64,000 bases of DNA from Sphingomonas sp. R647 (GCF_020177055.1 NZ_JAIQXT010000002.1:124001-188000); one strand, 5' to 3'. Shown: positions 1-7,847, counted from the stretch's first letter. A program made the numbers and translations. Notes: a model not told the origin generated them from the letters alone.

Positions 1-82
1 GGTGACTCCGCGAGTCGCGCCGATTCGATTCGCGGCGTGGGGATCGCGACAAAAGGGAGTCAAGCTGAGGTGATGGAGGCAT
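1..82 (-). other. Left-edge minus-strand open frame, identity unknown
   Basis: On the minus strand an ATG at 82 opens a frame that continues to the left edge, reading MPPSPQLDSLLSRSPRRE at its start. Ser and Arg dominate and no family is recognisable from 27 residues. It lies downstream of the leader peptide and terminator at 311-145, so a gene controlled by that leader should begin about here or just beyond the edge. A small GACTC/GAGTC hairpin sits at 4-16. Confidence 0.2.
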
Positions 83-144
83 TTGCGCGTGCTGAGCCGC
101 GCTGCGGGGTGTCAGCCGATAGTTTCGCATCGGAAACGGATGCG

Positions 145-180
145 AAAAATAAAGGCCGCAATCCCAATCGGATGGCGGCC
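145..180 (-). terminator. Intrinsic terminator-like hairpin (minus strand)
   Basis: Read on the minus strand, GGCCGC (180-175) pairs with GCGGCC (159-154) around a 15-base loop, followed at once by TTTATTTTT (153-145). This is the classic layout of a Rho-independent terminator. A second perfect 9-bp hairpin (123-131 with 139-147) overlaps the T tract. The plus-strand side has no T run, so the direction is minus. It lies about 80 bases beyond the stop of the 17-codon peptide at 311-258. Confidence 0.65.
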
Positions 181-257
181 ATTCTTAAGGAGGTCAGCCC
201 GGGCAGGTCTAGCGTGAGGGACCATCCATCACGCCGCCAGCCCGGGCCGTAAAAGGG

Positions 258-311
258 TTACCAGGGGCGCAGATCTTCGCCGCCGGTGTCCCGGAAAAAG
301 AGTGCAAACAT
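258..311 (-). CDS. Candidate 17-residue leader peptide
   Basis: On the minus strand ATG at 311 opens a 17-codon frame reading MFALFFRDTGGEDLRPW, stopping at 260-258. A clear Shine-Dalgarno GGGAG lies about 7 bases upstream. Three of the first six residues are Phe and the last is Trp. Downstream come a long GC-rich stem (the self-complementary GCCCGGGC occurs twice, about 200 and 240, enclosing a GCGTGA/TCACGC hairpin) and then the terminator at 180-145. A short ribosome-bound peptide rich in one amino acid, mutually arranged hairpins and a terminator is the organisation of amino-acid biosynthesis attenuators such as pheA or trpE leaders. The controlled gene is outside the window, so this remains an inference. 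Confidence 0.5.
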   Translation of the reverse strand: MFALFFRDTGGEDLRPW

Positions 312-472
312 ATCTTTTCTCCCATTGTGCACACTGGGTGCACCCATTTTGATTAACTGAAAATTCATGATGAATCAAATGGTAGGGACCATAGGAAAAT
401 TACCTAGATCGGTGATCCCGGCGCGGCGGCTTCCTTAAAACTTCCTTCAGCACTGGGTGTTAGGCCGGTCGC
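312..472. promoter_or_regulatory. Divergent promoter region
   Basis: This AT-richer gap separates the leftward leader peptide from the rightward EAL gene and must hold promoters for both. Two GTGCAC hexamers lie 11 bases apart (327-332, 338-343) and TTGATT (349-354) is mirrored by AATCAA (373-378). No confident -35/-10 pair was assigned. Confidence 0.35.
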
Positions 473-1861
473 ATGTATGACCGTTTCGACCCCGCCGGTT
501 TTCGCGGTTCGCCTTTCGAGGCGGGGCGTATCGCCATGAATGACGGCGCTGAGGTCGAGGGCGACGCGCCCGGCGACCAATCGGGCATCGCGGTCGCACG
601 CGGCGCAGGTGGCGCGGCATGCACTCGCTGGCGCGTACTGGCGTTGTGCGAGATTGCCAATTTTCAGTCGCTGCGGCGCCACCTCGGTCGACCGCGCGCC
701 GACACGCTGATCCACGACCTTGCCGATCGTATGAGCGATCTGGAGGCGGGCGTACGCAGCGTGACCGCCGGTCGCTCGCTGATCGAGCTTGGCTTTGAGG
801 CGGAGAGCCCGGTCGCCGCGCGCGCGCTGGTGGAGCGACTTGCGCAATTCTTTGCCCGTTCGGTCGATCTCGACGGCGAACGCCATCTGATCCAGCTGGT
901 CTGGGGCATCGCGGTCGCGCCGTTCGGGGATGACGACGAAGTGCGCCTGACCGAGGGCGCGGAGGCCGCGCTCGAGCAAGCGCGCACCGATGCCGGAATC
1001 GTCTCGATCGACTTGTCGCAGGCCCACGCCGCATTCGACGGCGCAGCGCTGGTCCGCGAATTGCCGCGCGCGATCGCGGCGGGTCAGCTGTTCCTGCAAT
1101 ATCAGCCCAAAGTGAATGTCCGCCGCGAAATGGTGACCGGTGCTGAGGCGCTGGTGCGCTGGCATCACCCCGTGCGCGGCCTGATCTTGCCGGGCGAATT
1201 CATCAATGCGGCGGAGGATGGCGGCGAGATCGTCGGCCTGACGCTGTGGACGCTGCGCCAAGTGATCGCCGACCAACAGGTACTTGCTGCGCATGGCCAT
1301 GACATGCCGGTGTTCATCAACATTTCGGGCGTCTTGCTGGCCGACGACGCGTTCGTCGCCGAGGCGTGCCGGATCATCACCGAATCCGGCGCAAAGATCG
1401 GGTTCGAGATCACCGAGACTGCGGTGATCCGCGATCCCGACAGCGCGATCCGCCATCTCCAGACCTTCGCGGGGATCGGTATCCCCCTCGCGATCGACGA
1501 TTATGGCGCGGGCCTGTCCTCGCTCGCTTATCTCAAACAGCTCCCCGCGACCGAATTGAAGATCGACAAGATGTTCGTGATGCAGCTGACCAGCAGCAAC
1601 CGCGACCCGCTGATCGTCCGCTCCACCATTGACCTGGCGCACGCACTGGAGATGGAGGTCACCGCCGAGGGTGTCGAAACCCCAGCCGCGCTCGCGCTGC
1701 TCAGCGTCATGGGCTGCGACATGGTCCAGGGCTATCTGATCAGCCGCCCGATCGCGCTCGACGCATTCGTCCGCTATCTCGACGAAGAAGGTTTCAAGTC
1801 GGTCGCAACCATGCGGCCCAGCTTTGGCCGCGCCGAGAATTTCTGGCGCAAGAGCGGATGA
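473..1861 (+). CDS. EAL-domain cyclic-di-GMP phosphodiesterase
   Basis: 462-residue cytoplasmic protein. The N-terminal 190 residues resemble a degenerate GGDEF domain without a GGDEF motif. The C-terminal half is an EAL domain with the signature EALVRW near residue 225, FINISG, ETAVIRD, DDYGAGLSSL (loop 6), ELKIDK and AEGVET. The catalytic glutamates and the aspartate pair are present, so hydrolysis of c-di-GMP is expected. No membrane segment is seen, so input probably comes from a partner. The downstream kinase gene overlaps it by an ATGA, suggesting that the two are co-expressed. The start is uncertain: ATG at 536 (MNDGAEVEG) has a better purine-rich upstream (GAGGCGGGG) than 473 and would shorten the protein by 21 residues. 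Confidence 0.9.
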   Translation: MYDRFDPAGFRGSPFEAGRIAMNDGAEVEGDAPGDQSGIAVARGAGGAACTRWRVLALCEIANFQSLRRHLGRPRADTLIHDLADRMSDLEAGVRSVTAGRSLIELGFEAESPVAARALVERLAQFFARSVDLDGERHLIQLVWGIAVAPFGDDDEVRLTEGAEAALEQARTDAGIVSIDLSQAHAAFDGAALVRELPRAIAAGQLFLQYQPKVNVRREMVTGAEALVRWHHPVRGLILPGEFINAAEDGGEIVGLTLWTLRQVIADQQVLAAHGHDMPVFINISGVLLADDAFVAEACRIITESGAKIGFEITETAVIRDPDSAIRHLQTFAGIGIPLAIDDYGAGLSSLAYLKQLPATELKIDKMFVMQLTSSNRDPLIVRSTIDLAHALEMEVTAEGVETPAALALLSVMGCDMVQGYLISRPIALDAFVRYLDEEGFKSVATMRPSFGRAENFWRKSG

Positions 1862-4287
1862 TGATGAGGGGCCTTGCCCTTTTTCTTTGCTGGCTGGCAC
1901 TCGGGTTCGCTGCGCCTGCGGCCGCGCAGCAGCGTGCCGCCGATACGCTGATCGAAAACGCCAAGACGGCGATGGTCGACAATCCCCAGGCCGCGCTGAG
2001 CTACGCTGAACAGGCGCAGCGTCGCGCTGGCGCCATTCCTGACGCGGGTGCCTCCGCAACTGCGAAGGCCACAGCCCTGTGGCTTCAAAGCGAAGCACTG
2101 GTGCGGCTGCGCAAACCTGCTGACGCCGCGCCGCGCATCGCGCGCGCGCTGCGCCTCATCAGCGGGGATCAGTCGCCGACCAAGCTGCGTGGCGACTTGC
2201 TGAGCGCGCGGGCGGGGGTGCAGGAAGGGCAGATGCGCTTTGCCGAAGCGCTCGCCTCGCTGCAAGAGGCACATAATATCTTCGCCAAGATCGGTGAAAA
2301 GCGCAGCCAGTCGCTCGCGCTGCAAATGATCGCAGCGCTCTACAACAAGGCGCAGGATCTGCGCAGCGCTGAAAAATATTACAAGCAGGCCGCCGAGACG
2401 TTCACCGGTGATCCGCGGCTTCAGCTTTTCCTGCTCAATAACCGCGGGAATGTGCTGATCCAGCTCGGAGAGCCGCGTCGGGCCGAAGCAGAGTATCGCA
2501 AGGCTTTGGCAGTTGCCCGCGCGGAGCGCTCGACAAACCTGATCCCGAACATCTTCGTCAACATCGCCCGCGCACTGCTGGACCAGAAGCGCTACGCGGA
2601 CGCTGACACGGCATTGGCCGAAGCGACCCGGATCATCCAAAGCGATCCGACCCATCAGGGAGAGGTTCGATTACTCGCGGTCGCCGCTGAATCCGCGCGG
2701 CTTCAGGGAAAGCTCGACCAAGCGCGGGCATTGATCGAGCGCGCTTTTGACGGCGTCGATATTGCGACGACCACGTTCACGATGCGCGATGCACATTACA
2801 CTGCCTATAAGATCTACAGCGCGCAGGGGAACACAGCATCGGCTCTGACGAATCTTGAGCGCTTGCGCGCGCTGAACGACGATGCCTCGAAACTCGCGAT
2901 CTCGGCCAGCACCGCGCTGATGGCGGCGCGGTTCGATTATGCGAACCAGGAACTGCGCATCGCCAACCTCCAGGCCGAAGAATTGCGGCGCGAAGCGGAG
3001 TTTCAGCGCACGCTGTTCATCGGCCTTGGCGGCGCGTCGCTGGTCATCGTGACCTTGCTGAGCATCGGCCTGTTCACGATCCGCCGCAGCCGCAACCAGG
3101 TCCGTCAGGCGAACACCGTCCTCGCCGAAACCAATGTCGCACTCGAAAAAGCGCTCAAGGCCAAGACCGAATTCCTCGCGACCACCAGCCACGAGATCCG
3201 CACCCCGCTCAACGGCATCCTCGGCATGACCCAGATCATGCTGCGCGACGCCAGCGTGCCGGAGGAGACGCGCGACCGCATCAACATCGTCCATGGCGCC
3301 GGCATGACGATGCGCGCGCTGGTCGACGACATCCTCGACGTCGCCAAGATGGAGACGGGCAATCTGACGGTCGAAATGACCGCGACCGACCTCCACACCA
3401 CGCTGCACGACGTGACCCGGATCTGGGAGGAGCAGGCCCGCGCCAAGGGCCTCGCCTTCACTCTGAGCCATGACGGGACGCCGCGCTGGATCGAAACTGA
3501 TCCGGGCCGCCTGCGCCAGATTGTCTTCAACCTGTTGTCGAACGCGGTGAAGTTCACCGAACACGGCGCATTGTCGGTCGTGGTCGAGGCCGCGGGTGAG
3601 CGGTTGCGGGTCGCGATCCGCGACACCGGCATCGGCATCCCCGCCGACAAGTTCGACGAGGTATTCGAATCCTTCAAGCAGGTCGATGCCGGCACCACCC
3701 GCCAGTTCGGCGGCACCGGCCTTGGCCTCGCCATCGTCCGCAATCTTGCGCATGCGCTCGGGGGCACCGTTTCGGTCGCCAGCGTGGTCGGCGAGGGATC
3801 GACCTTCACCGTCGATCTCCCACTTCGCCCGGCCGAGGTACCCGATTCGGCGATCGAGGTGACGGGGGAGGGTGAAACCATCGTCGTGCTCGATCGCAAC
3901 CCGATCGTTCGCGGCATGATGCGCGCGCTGTTCACCCCGCATTTCGCCGCGGTCCATTTCGCCGCCTCGATCGACGAAGCGGTGGCGCTTGCGCGCGACG
4001 CCGGCCCTGCGCTGATCCTCGCGGATCAGGGAACGCTGGCGGCAGGTGAGGCCGATCCCGTTGAAAAACTGACCGAACTTGCCGCCGCAGCGCCCTCCGA
4101 CGCGCGCACTGCGGCGCTGTGGAGCAAGCCGGAGCCGGAGGTCGAGCAGCGGCTCTGCGACACCGGGATCGACATGATTATCGTTAAGCCTGTGAAAGGA
4201 CCCGCGCTGGTCGCGGCACTCACGGCGGCGCGTACTGAAATTTGTGCGACATCCCGTCGCACAACGCTTGTATCACAAGCGGCTTAG
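1858..4287 (+). CDS. TPR-containing hybrid-like sensor histidine kinase
   Basis: 809-residue inner-membrane sensor kinase. An N-terminal signal sequence ending in AAPAAAQQ is followed by about 330 residues of helical TPR-like repeats, probably periplasmic, and one membrane segment at about 381-405. The kinase core follows: HisKA with phospho-acceptor His445 in TSHEIRTP, N box NLLSNAVKF, G1 DTGIGIP and G2 GTGLGLAI. The C-terminal 125 residues look like a receiver domain: the candidate phospho-Asp in LILADQGT and the Lys in VKPV remain, but the acidic pocket reads LDRN and the Thr position looks lost, so it is probably a poor phospho-acceptor. The gene overlaps the EAL gene by 4 bases and is followed by a stand-alone receiver, its likely partner. 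Confidence 0.9.
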   Translation: MMMRGLALFLCWLALGFAAPAAAQQRAADTLIENAKTAMVDNPQAALSYAEQAQRRAGAIPDAGASATAKATALWLQSEALVRLRKPADAAPRIARALRLISGDQSPTKLRGDLLSARAGVQEGQMRFAEALASLQEAHNIFAKIGEKRSQSLALQMIAALYNKAQDLRSAEKYYKQAAETFTGDPRLQLFLLNNRGNVLIQLGEPRRAEAEYRKALAVARAERSTNLIPNIFVNIARALLDQKRYADADTALAEATRIIQSDPTHQGEVRLLAVAAESARLQGKLDQARALIERAFDGVDIATTTFTMRDAHYTAYKIYSAQGNTASALTNLERLRALNDDASKLAISASTALMAARFDYANQELRIANLQAEELRREAEFQRTLFIGLGGASLVIVTLLSIGLFTIRRSRNQVRQANTVLAETNVALEKALKAKTEFLATTSHEIRTPLNGILGMTQIMLRDASVPEETRDRINIVHGAGMTMRALVDDILDVAKMETGNLTVEMTATDLHTTLHDVTRIWEEQARAKGLAFTLSHDGTPRWIETDPGRLRQIVFNLLSNAVKFTEHGALSVVVEAAGERLRVAIRDTGIGIPADKFDEVFESFKQVDAGTTRQFGGTGLGLAIVRNLAHALGGTVSVASVVGEGSTFTVDLPLRPAEVPDSAIEVTGEGETIVVLDRNPIVRGMMRALFTPHFAAVHFAASIDEAVALARDAGPALILADQGTLAAGEADPVEKLTELAAAAPSDARTAALWSKPEPEVEQRLCDTGIDMIIVKPVKGPALVAALTAARTEICATSRRTTLVSQAA

Positions 4288-4302
4288 GGTGATAGCACGC
4301 CT

Positions 4303-4353
4303 ATGAAATCCCCGGTCCTGACCGCCACCCTCGTCGAGATGATCGCACAATGA
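4303..4353 (+). CDS. Possible 16-codon coupling ORF before the response regulator
   Basis: ATG at 4303 opens a 16-codon frame reading MKSPVLTATLVEMIAQ. Its TGA overlaps the ATG of the response regulator (ATGA, 4350-4353). The regulator lacks a well-placed Shine-Dalgarno of its own, so translation of this short frame could deliver ribosomes to it. It has no strong ribosome site either and no recognisable product. A chance frame is possible. Confidence 0.25.
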   Translation: MKSPVLTATLVEMIAQ

Positions 4354-4739
4354 ATATCCTCTTCATTGAGGACGATCCGATGAACCGCCGCGTGGTGCGC
4401 GACATGCTCAATGTCGCCGGTGCCACGATGGCCGAAGCCGCGCATGCGGAAGAGGGCCTGACCATGATCGGGGCGGGCGATTACGACGTGGTGCTGGTCG
4501 ATCTGCGCATGCCGGGCATGGACGGGATCGAGGCGATCGAGCGCATCCGCGCGCGCGGCGATACGAAGGCGGAGCTTCCCGTCATCGTGGTCACTGCGGA
4601 CACCGCGGTCGACCTGCGCGAACGCTGCCTGGCCGCCGGTGCCGACGAAGTGCTGTTCAAGCCAGTCGCGATGGACGCGCTGTTCGACACGATCGGCCGC
4701 GTGCTCGCGCTGCGTAGCGGCGACGATATGATCCTCTAA
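4350..4739 (+). CDS. Single-domain response regulator (CheY/DivK type)
   Basis: 129-residue stand-alone receiver. The acidic pair is in FIEDDPMN (residues 7-9), the phospho-acceptor is Asp51 in VDLRMPGMDG, followed by the Thr switch region in VVTADTA and the conserved Lys in LFKPV. There is no output domain, so it should act by protein contact or as a phosphorelay intermediate. It lies 62 bases after the histidine kinase and is the natural phosphate recipient, since that kinase's own receiver is degenerate. With the EAL protein this gives a three-gene unit in which phosphorelay signalling could set c-di-GMP levels; that link is inferred. Confidence 0.92.
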   Translation: MNILFIEDDPMNRRVVRDMLNVAGATMAEAAHAEEGLTMIGAGDYDVVLVDLRMPGMDGIEAIERIRARGDTKAELPVIVVTADTAVDLRERCLAAGADEVLFKPVAMDALFDTIGRVLALRSGDDMIL

Positions 4740-4779
4740 CGCCCAACGCTCCCTGAAGGGGAGAGGCTAGGGGACGGTA

Positions 4780-5478
4780 TCAGTACGTCCGGATCGGCAT
4801 GTTGATCCAGGCGTGCTCGCGAAACCATTTGGTGATGATGTATTTGACGCCCTTCACCACCGGCGTCCCCTCATGCAGCGTGCCGATATTGGGCGAGCCA
4901 TCGGGCTTCATGTTGTTCCACGCGAGCAGCAACCCGCGCTTGGGCGCGACGCGCACGCCCGCCTGCGGGAACCAGGTCGCGCCGCCCTCTTCGACATCGT
5001 TGAGGTAGATCATCGCGGTCCAGGTCCGCTGCCCGCCCGATGCCTTCATCGCCGGCCAGTAATCCTGCTGTTCGTTGAACCAGTCATAATGCGCGCGGAA
5101 CTGCTGACCCGGCGCGTAACGCTGGCCCTGCATCGTCTCGCCATTTTCCGGCGGAATCCCGAGCAACGCCGCCATCCGCTCGTCGATCGGCTGGACGTCC
5201 GCCGACCAGCGGTCGAGGTCACAGCTTTCACTGGTCCGGAAATTCGGGTCCTCCGACTGCGACAGCAATGTCGAGGGCCGGCGATTGGCGTCGATCAGCC
5301 GGATCAGCGAATCGCACTCGGCGCCGGTCAGGAAATCGGGATGGTAATAGACCTGCGCCGCATCGACCTTCGCCCGGCGCATCGCGGGATTGGCCTCGAC
5401 CCGTGCAGTCACCGCCTGGCTCAGGCGGGCACGGCTGCTGGATTCGGCCGGGGCCCTGAAACGCGAAAAGATGCTCAT
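4780..5478 (-). CDS. 2-oxoglutarate/Fe(II) dioxygenase, prolyl 4-hydroxylase-like
   Basis: 232-residue soluble enzyme of the P4Hc/2OG-FeII oxygenase family. The double-stranded beta-helix metal ligands are seen as His and Asp in RAHYDWF and a distal His in TLHEGTPV; the Lys in KYIITKWF should bind the 2-oxoglutarate carboxylate. WFPQAGVRVAPKRG is a typical family stretch. The expected reaction is hydroxylation of a protein proline or another substrate with O2 and 2-oxoglutarate; the substrate is unknown. ATG at 5478 (MSIFSRFRAP) is preferred to an in-frame TTG at 5487. It is convergent with the response regulator, and a small hairpin at about 4748-4764 lies between them. Confidence 0.85.
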   Translation of the reverse strand: MSIFSRFRAPAESSSRARLSQAVTARVEANPAMRRAKVDAAQVYYHPDFLTGAECDSLIRLIDANRRPSTLLSQSEDPNFRTSESCDLDRWSADVQPIDERMAALLGIPPENGETMQGQRYAPGQQFRAHYDWFNEQQDYWPAMKASGGQRTWTAMIYLNDVEEGGATWFPQAGVRVAPKRGLLLAWNNMKPDGSPNIGTLHEGTPVVKGVKYIITKWFREHAWINMPIRTY

Positions 5479-5562
5479 GCCCGCCAATTTGCCGCGAGGC
5501 CCGCGAAACGCAAGAGGCCCGACCGTTGCCGGCCGGACCTCCCTGCGTGACCTGGGCGCCGC

Positions 5563-6420
5563 TTACCAGAAGATGTCGTGGATCACGTCGACGACATAGC
5601 CGGAGCGGACATCGACCAGCAGCGCGTCATTGTAATAGCGCACCCAGCGATACCCACCATAAGCCGGCGGCAGGCGGTAGTAGAACGGGTCGTTGATCCA
5701 GTAATCCGGTGCGAACAGCATCGAACCAATGGTCAGGCCGATCGAAAAGCGGCGATAGCCATAATGGTAGCCCTGTGGCGCGTAATAGCGCGGCAGGCGA
5801 TAGACATGCCGGTTGCGCGCGCGATAGTCGCTCCAGTCATAGCGGCGATCACCCCGCCAGCCACGGTTCCAGTTGCGGTTATCGTCCCAGCCGCGGCGAT
5901 ATTGCTGCTGGTCGCGCCAGTCGCCATAGCGACGCTGGCCCTGACGATAGTCCTGTCGCCCGTCGCGGCGGTCTCCCCGGAAATCCTGGCGATCGTCACG
6001 GCGGTCGGCCCGGTAATCCTGGCGATCATCGCGGCGGTCCCGGCGAAACTGCTGCGGGCTCGTCTGGCCCTGGCGAAGGTCGCGGCGGTCCTCACGGCGT
6101 TCCTGCCGGAAATCCTGGCGGTCGTCGCGCCGCTCCTGACGGAATTCACGGCGCGGGTCGCGCGCTTGCGGTGCCACTGCCGCGGCAGGGCGCTGCGGCC
6201 GCTGAACCTGCTGCGGTTGTGGGCGCTCCTGCCGCTGGACCTGCGGGCGTTCCTGGCGCTGCTCCTGCCGCTGGGCCCGGACTTCCTGCCGCTGTTGCTG
6301 GCGCTGCTCGCGCGCCTGACCGCCACCACGGCCTTCACGTCCGCCCCGGTCCTGCGCAATTGCCGCAGCGGGGGTCAGAATGGTTGCGCCGATCAGCGCT
6401 GCCAAAATTATCTTCTTCAT
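5563..6420 (-). CDS. RcnB-like exported Arg/Gln-rich protein
   Basis: 285 residues. A clear signal peptide (MKKIILAALIGATILTP, cleavage near AIAQ) is followed by about 150 residues of low complexity, first Gln/Arg/Glu-rich and then many copies of a short charged unit of the form RRDDRQDxRxD. The C-terminal 110 residues carry Tyr/Trp/Arg-rich sequence (RNRHVYRLPRYY, GYHYGYRRFSIG, GYRWVRYYNDALLVD) typical of the RcnB family, periplasmic proteins first linked to nickel/cobalt homeostasis. In sphingomonads such proteins are common and their role is largely undefined. The repeats may vary in number between strains. The gene stands alone with its own upstream gap (6421-6525). Confidence 0.75.
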   Translation of the reverse strand: MKKIILAALIGATILTPAAAIAQDRGGREGRGGGQAREQRQQQRQEVRAQRQEQRQERPQVQRQERPQPQQVQRPQRPAAAVAPQARDPRREFRQERRDDRQDFRQERREDRRDLRQGQTSPQQFRRDRRDDRQDYRADRRDDRQDFRGDRRDGRQDYRQGQRRYGDWRDQQQYRRGWDDNRNWNRGWRGDRRYDWSDYRARNRHVYRLPRYYAPQGYHYGYRRFSIGLTIGSMLFAPDYWINDPFYYRLPPAYGGYRWVRYYNDALLVDVRSGYVVDVIHDIFW

Positions 6421-6525
6421 GCTTTCCTCCGCTCCCCGACAAAGCGCCGGCGTTCAGACTAACGCGGATTTACATCGAGTCGGCTGACACACTTCTGAAT
6501 TGGACTGACAGCCAAATGAAAGCTT

Positions 6526-7035
6526 TCATCCCTCTTCGCCGGTCTCGACCGGAATGCCCCTGTCGATCGTGATCTCTTCCTCACCGCGCGCCACCCGCGC
6601 CGCGCGCCCGATCGCCTCGACCAGCCGGGGATAGATGCCACAGCGGCACAAATTGGTGATCGCGCCCATGATCTCGTCGTCCGACGGGTTGCGATTCTTG
6701 CGCAGCAGCGCCGCCGCATTCATCACGATGCCGGGGATGCAATAGCCGCACTGGACGACATTCTCGGCGATCAGCGCCTGCTGCACCGGATGATTGCCCT
6801 CGGCCGACAGCCCCTCGATCGTGGTGACGAACGTCCCCTCGACCGCGCCGATCGTCACCTGGCACGACCGCACCGCCGCCCCGTCGATATCCACCGTGCA
6901 CGCGCCGCAATCGCCGGTGCCACAGCCATATTTGGTGCCGGTCAGGTTCGACGCATCGCGCAACGCCCACAGCAGCGGCGTGGCCGGGTCGAGCTTGTAG
7001 GAAACCGGCTGGTTGTTGACGGTAAAGCGGGTCAT
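6526..7035 (-). CDS. [2Fe-2S] small subunit of a xanthine oxidase-family dehydrogenase (IorA-like)
   Basis: 169-residue iron-sulfur subunit of the isoquinoline 1-oxidoreductase / aldehyde dehydrogenase alpha type. The plant-ferredoxin-like cluster cysteines are in KYGCGTGDCGACTV plus a Cys at about residue 60, and the second cluster motif is CGYCIPG followed by LCRCGIYPRL. Such subunits pass electrons from a large molybdopterin subunit to an acceptor. No large subunit or FAD subunit lies next to it. The start overlaps the MaoC-like gene by 4 bases (7032-7035), so the two are co-translated. Its partner must be encoded elsewhere or has been lost. Confidence 0.88.
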   Translation of the reverse strand: MTRFTVNNQPVSYKLDPATPLLWALRDASNLTGTKYGCGTGDCGACTVDIDGAAVRSCQVTIGAVEGTFVTTIEGLSAEGNHPVQQALIAENVVQCGYCIPGIVMNAAALLRKNRNPSDDEIMGAITNLCRCGIYPRLVEAIGRAARVARGEEEITIDRGIPVETGEEG

Positions 7036-7487
7036 GCCACCGCTTTAGCATGCAACAACGCGCTGCGCAGGCAGGTGCACACCGTCTCGTCGCGCTGGTT
7101 GAGCATCACATGGCGAAAGGTAACGACGCCCTGTCCCGGCCGCGACTTGGACGGGCGCAGCGCCACCACCTCGGTCTCCGCGCGCAGCGTGTCGCCGATA
7201 AACACCGGACTCGGCATCCGCACCTCGTCATAGCCCAGATTGGCGACCAGCGTGCCCAGCGTTGTGTCGCCGACCGAAATCCCGACCATCAGCGCGAATG
7301 TGAAAGTGCCATTGACGACGATCCGCCCGAACTCGGTCGCGCCGGCAAATTCGGCGTCGAGGTGCAGCGGCTGCGGATTATGGGTGAGGGTAGAGATCAG
7401 CAGATTGTCCGTCTCGGTCACCGTGCGGCGCAGATCATGCACGATCCGGTCGCCCACCTGCCACTGATCGAAATAGCGTCCCGCCAT
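7032..7487 (-). CDS. MaoC-like (R)-hydratase, hot-dog fold
   Basis: 151-residue single hot-dog domain protein. Family features are DxF/GR-type sequence GRYFDQWQVGDR near the start, NPQPLHLDAEFA (hydratase motif with Asp and His) and GRIVVNGTFTFALMVG. Members hydrate trans-2-enoyl-CoA or mesaconyl-CoA-like thioesters. ATG at 7487 has GGGAGACG just upstream; an in-frame GTG at 7490 is the alternative. It overlaps the iron-sulfur subunit gene by ATGA. Its substrate cannot be read from the sequence. A role with the nearby leucine genes is only a proximity argument, because it lies on the other strand beyond a LysR gene. Confidence 0.85.
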   Translation of the reverse strand: MAGRYFDQWQVGDRIVHDLRRTVTETDNLLISTLTHNPQPLHLDAEFAGATEFGRIVVNGTFTFALMVGISVGDTTLGTLVANLGYDEVRMPSPVFIGDTLRAETEVVALRPSKSRPGQGVVTFRHVMLNQRDETVCTCLRSALLHAKAVA

Positions 7488-7547
7488 CACCGTCTCCCTC
7501 TACCGCCCCACTTAACGCGTGCTCTCATTTTGTCAGGCCCCCAAAAA

Positions 7548-7693
7548 ATCCTCCCCAGCCTGTCCCCGCGAAGGCGGGGAGGGAGGGGGGCCATCCGAAG
7601 GATGGTGGAGGGGGCCCGAGGCAAGGAAGTCCGCTGCCTCGGGGCCCCTCCCTCAGCGCTACGCGCTGCCACCTCCCCGTTCCGGGGAGGATT
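7548..7693. repeat. REP/MITE-like GC-rich palindromic element
   Basis: About 146 bases bounded by a perfect 10-bp terminal inverted repeat, AATCCTCCCC (7548-7557) and GGGGAGGATT (7684-7693). Inside are several nested hairpins: a CCCCGCxxxGCGGGG arm, CCATCC/GGATGG, GGGGCCCGAGGC..GCCTCGGGGCCCC, and AGCGC/GCGCT. No protein is encoded. It looks like one copy of a dispersed intergenic repeat. It lies upstream of the hypothetical gene at 7848, with 155 bases of unassigned sequence between. Confidence 0.7.
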
Positions 7694-7847
7694 CAGCTTC
7701 CAAAGACCTCACGCATTGCCTCGCTCACCGCCCGCGCAGGCGGCCATAACGCATCCGCTTCTCATAGAAGGAGACTATCGGCATAGAGCCCCGTTGCAGA
7801 CGGTCCGGTGTTTCCGATAGCTTGGCGACGCAGACGCAAGGACAGGT

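Noticed and set aside
37..252. 71-codon plus-strand frame over the leader region
   Set aside because: It runs across the terminator hairpins, has no ribosome site and no coding character.
404..3957. Several minus-strand frames opposite the EAL and kinase genes
   Set aside because: They carry no family motif while the plus-strand EAL, HisKA and HATPase signatures are unambiguous.
5900..6130. Short direct repeats resembling a CRISPR or minisatellite
   Set aside because: The repeats are degenerate, in frame, and encode the charged units of the RcnB-like protein; there are no spacers.
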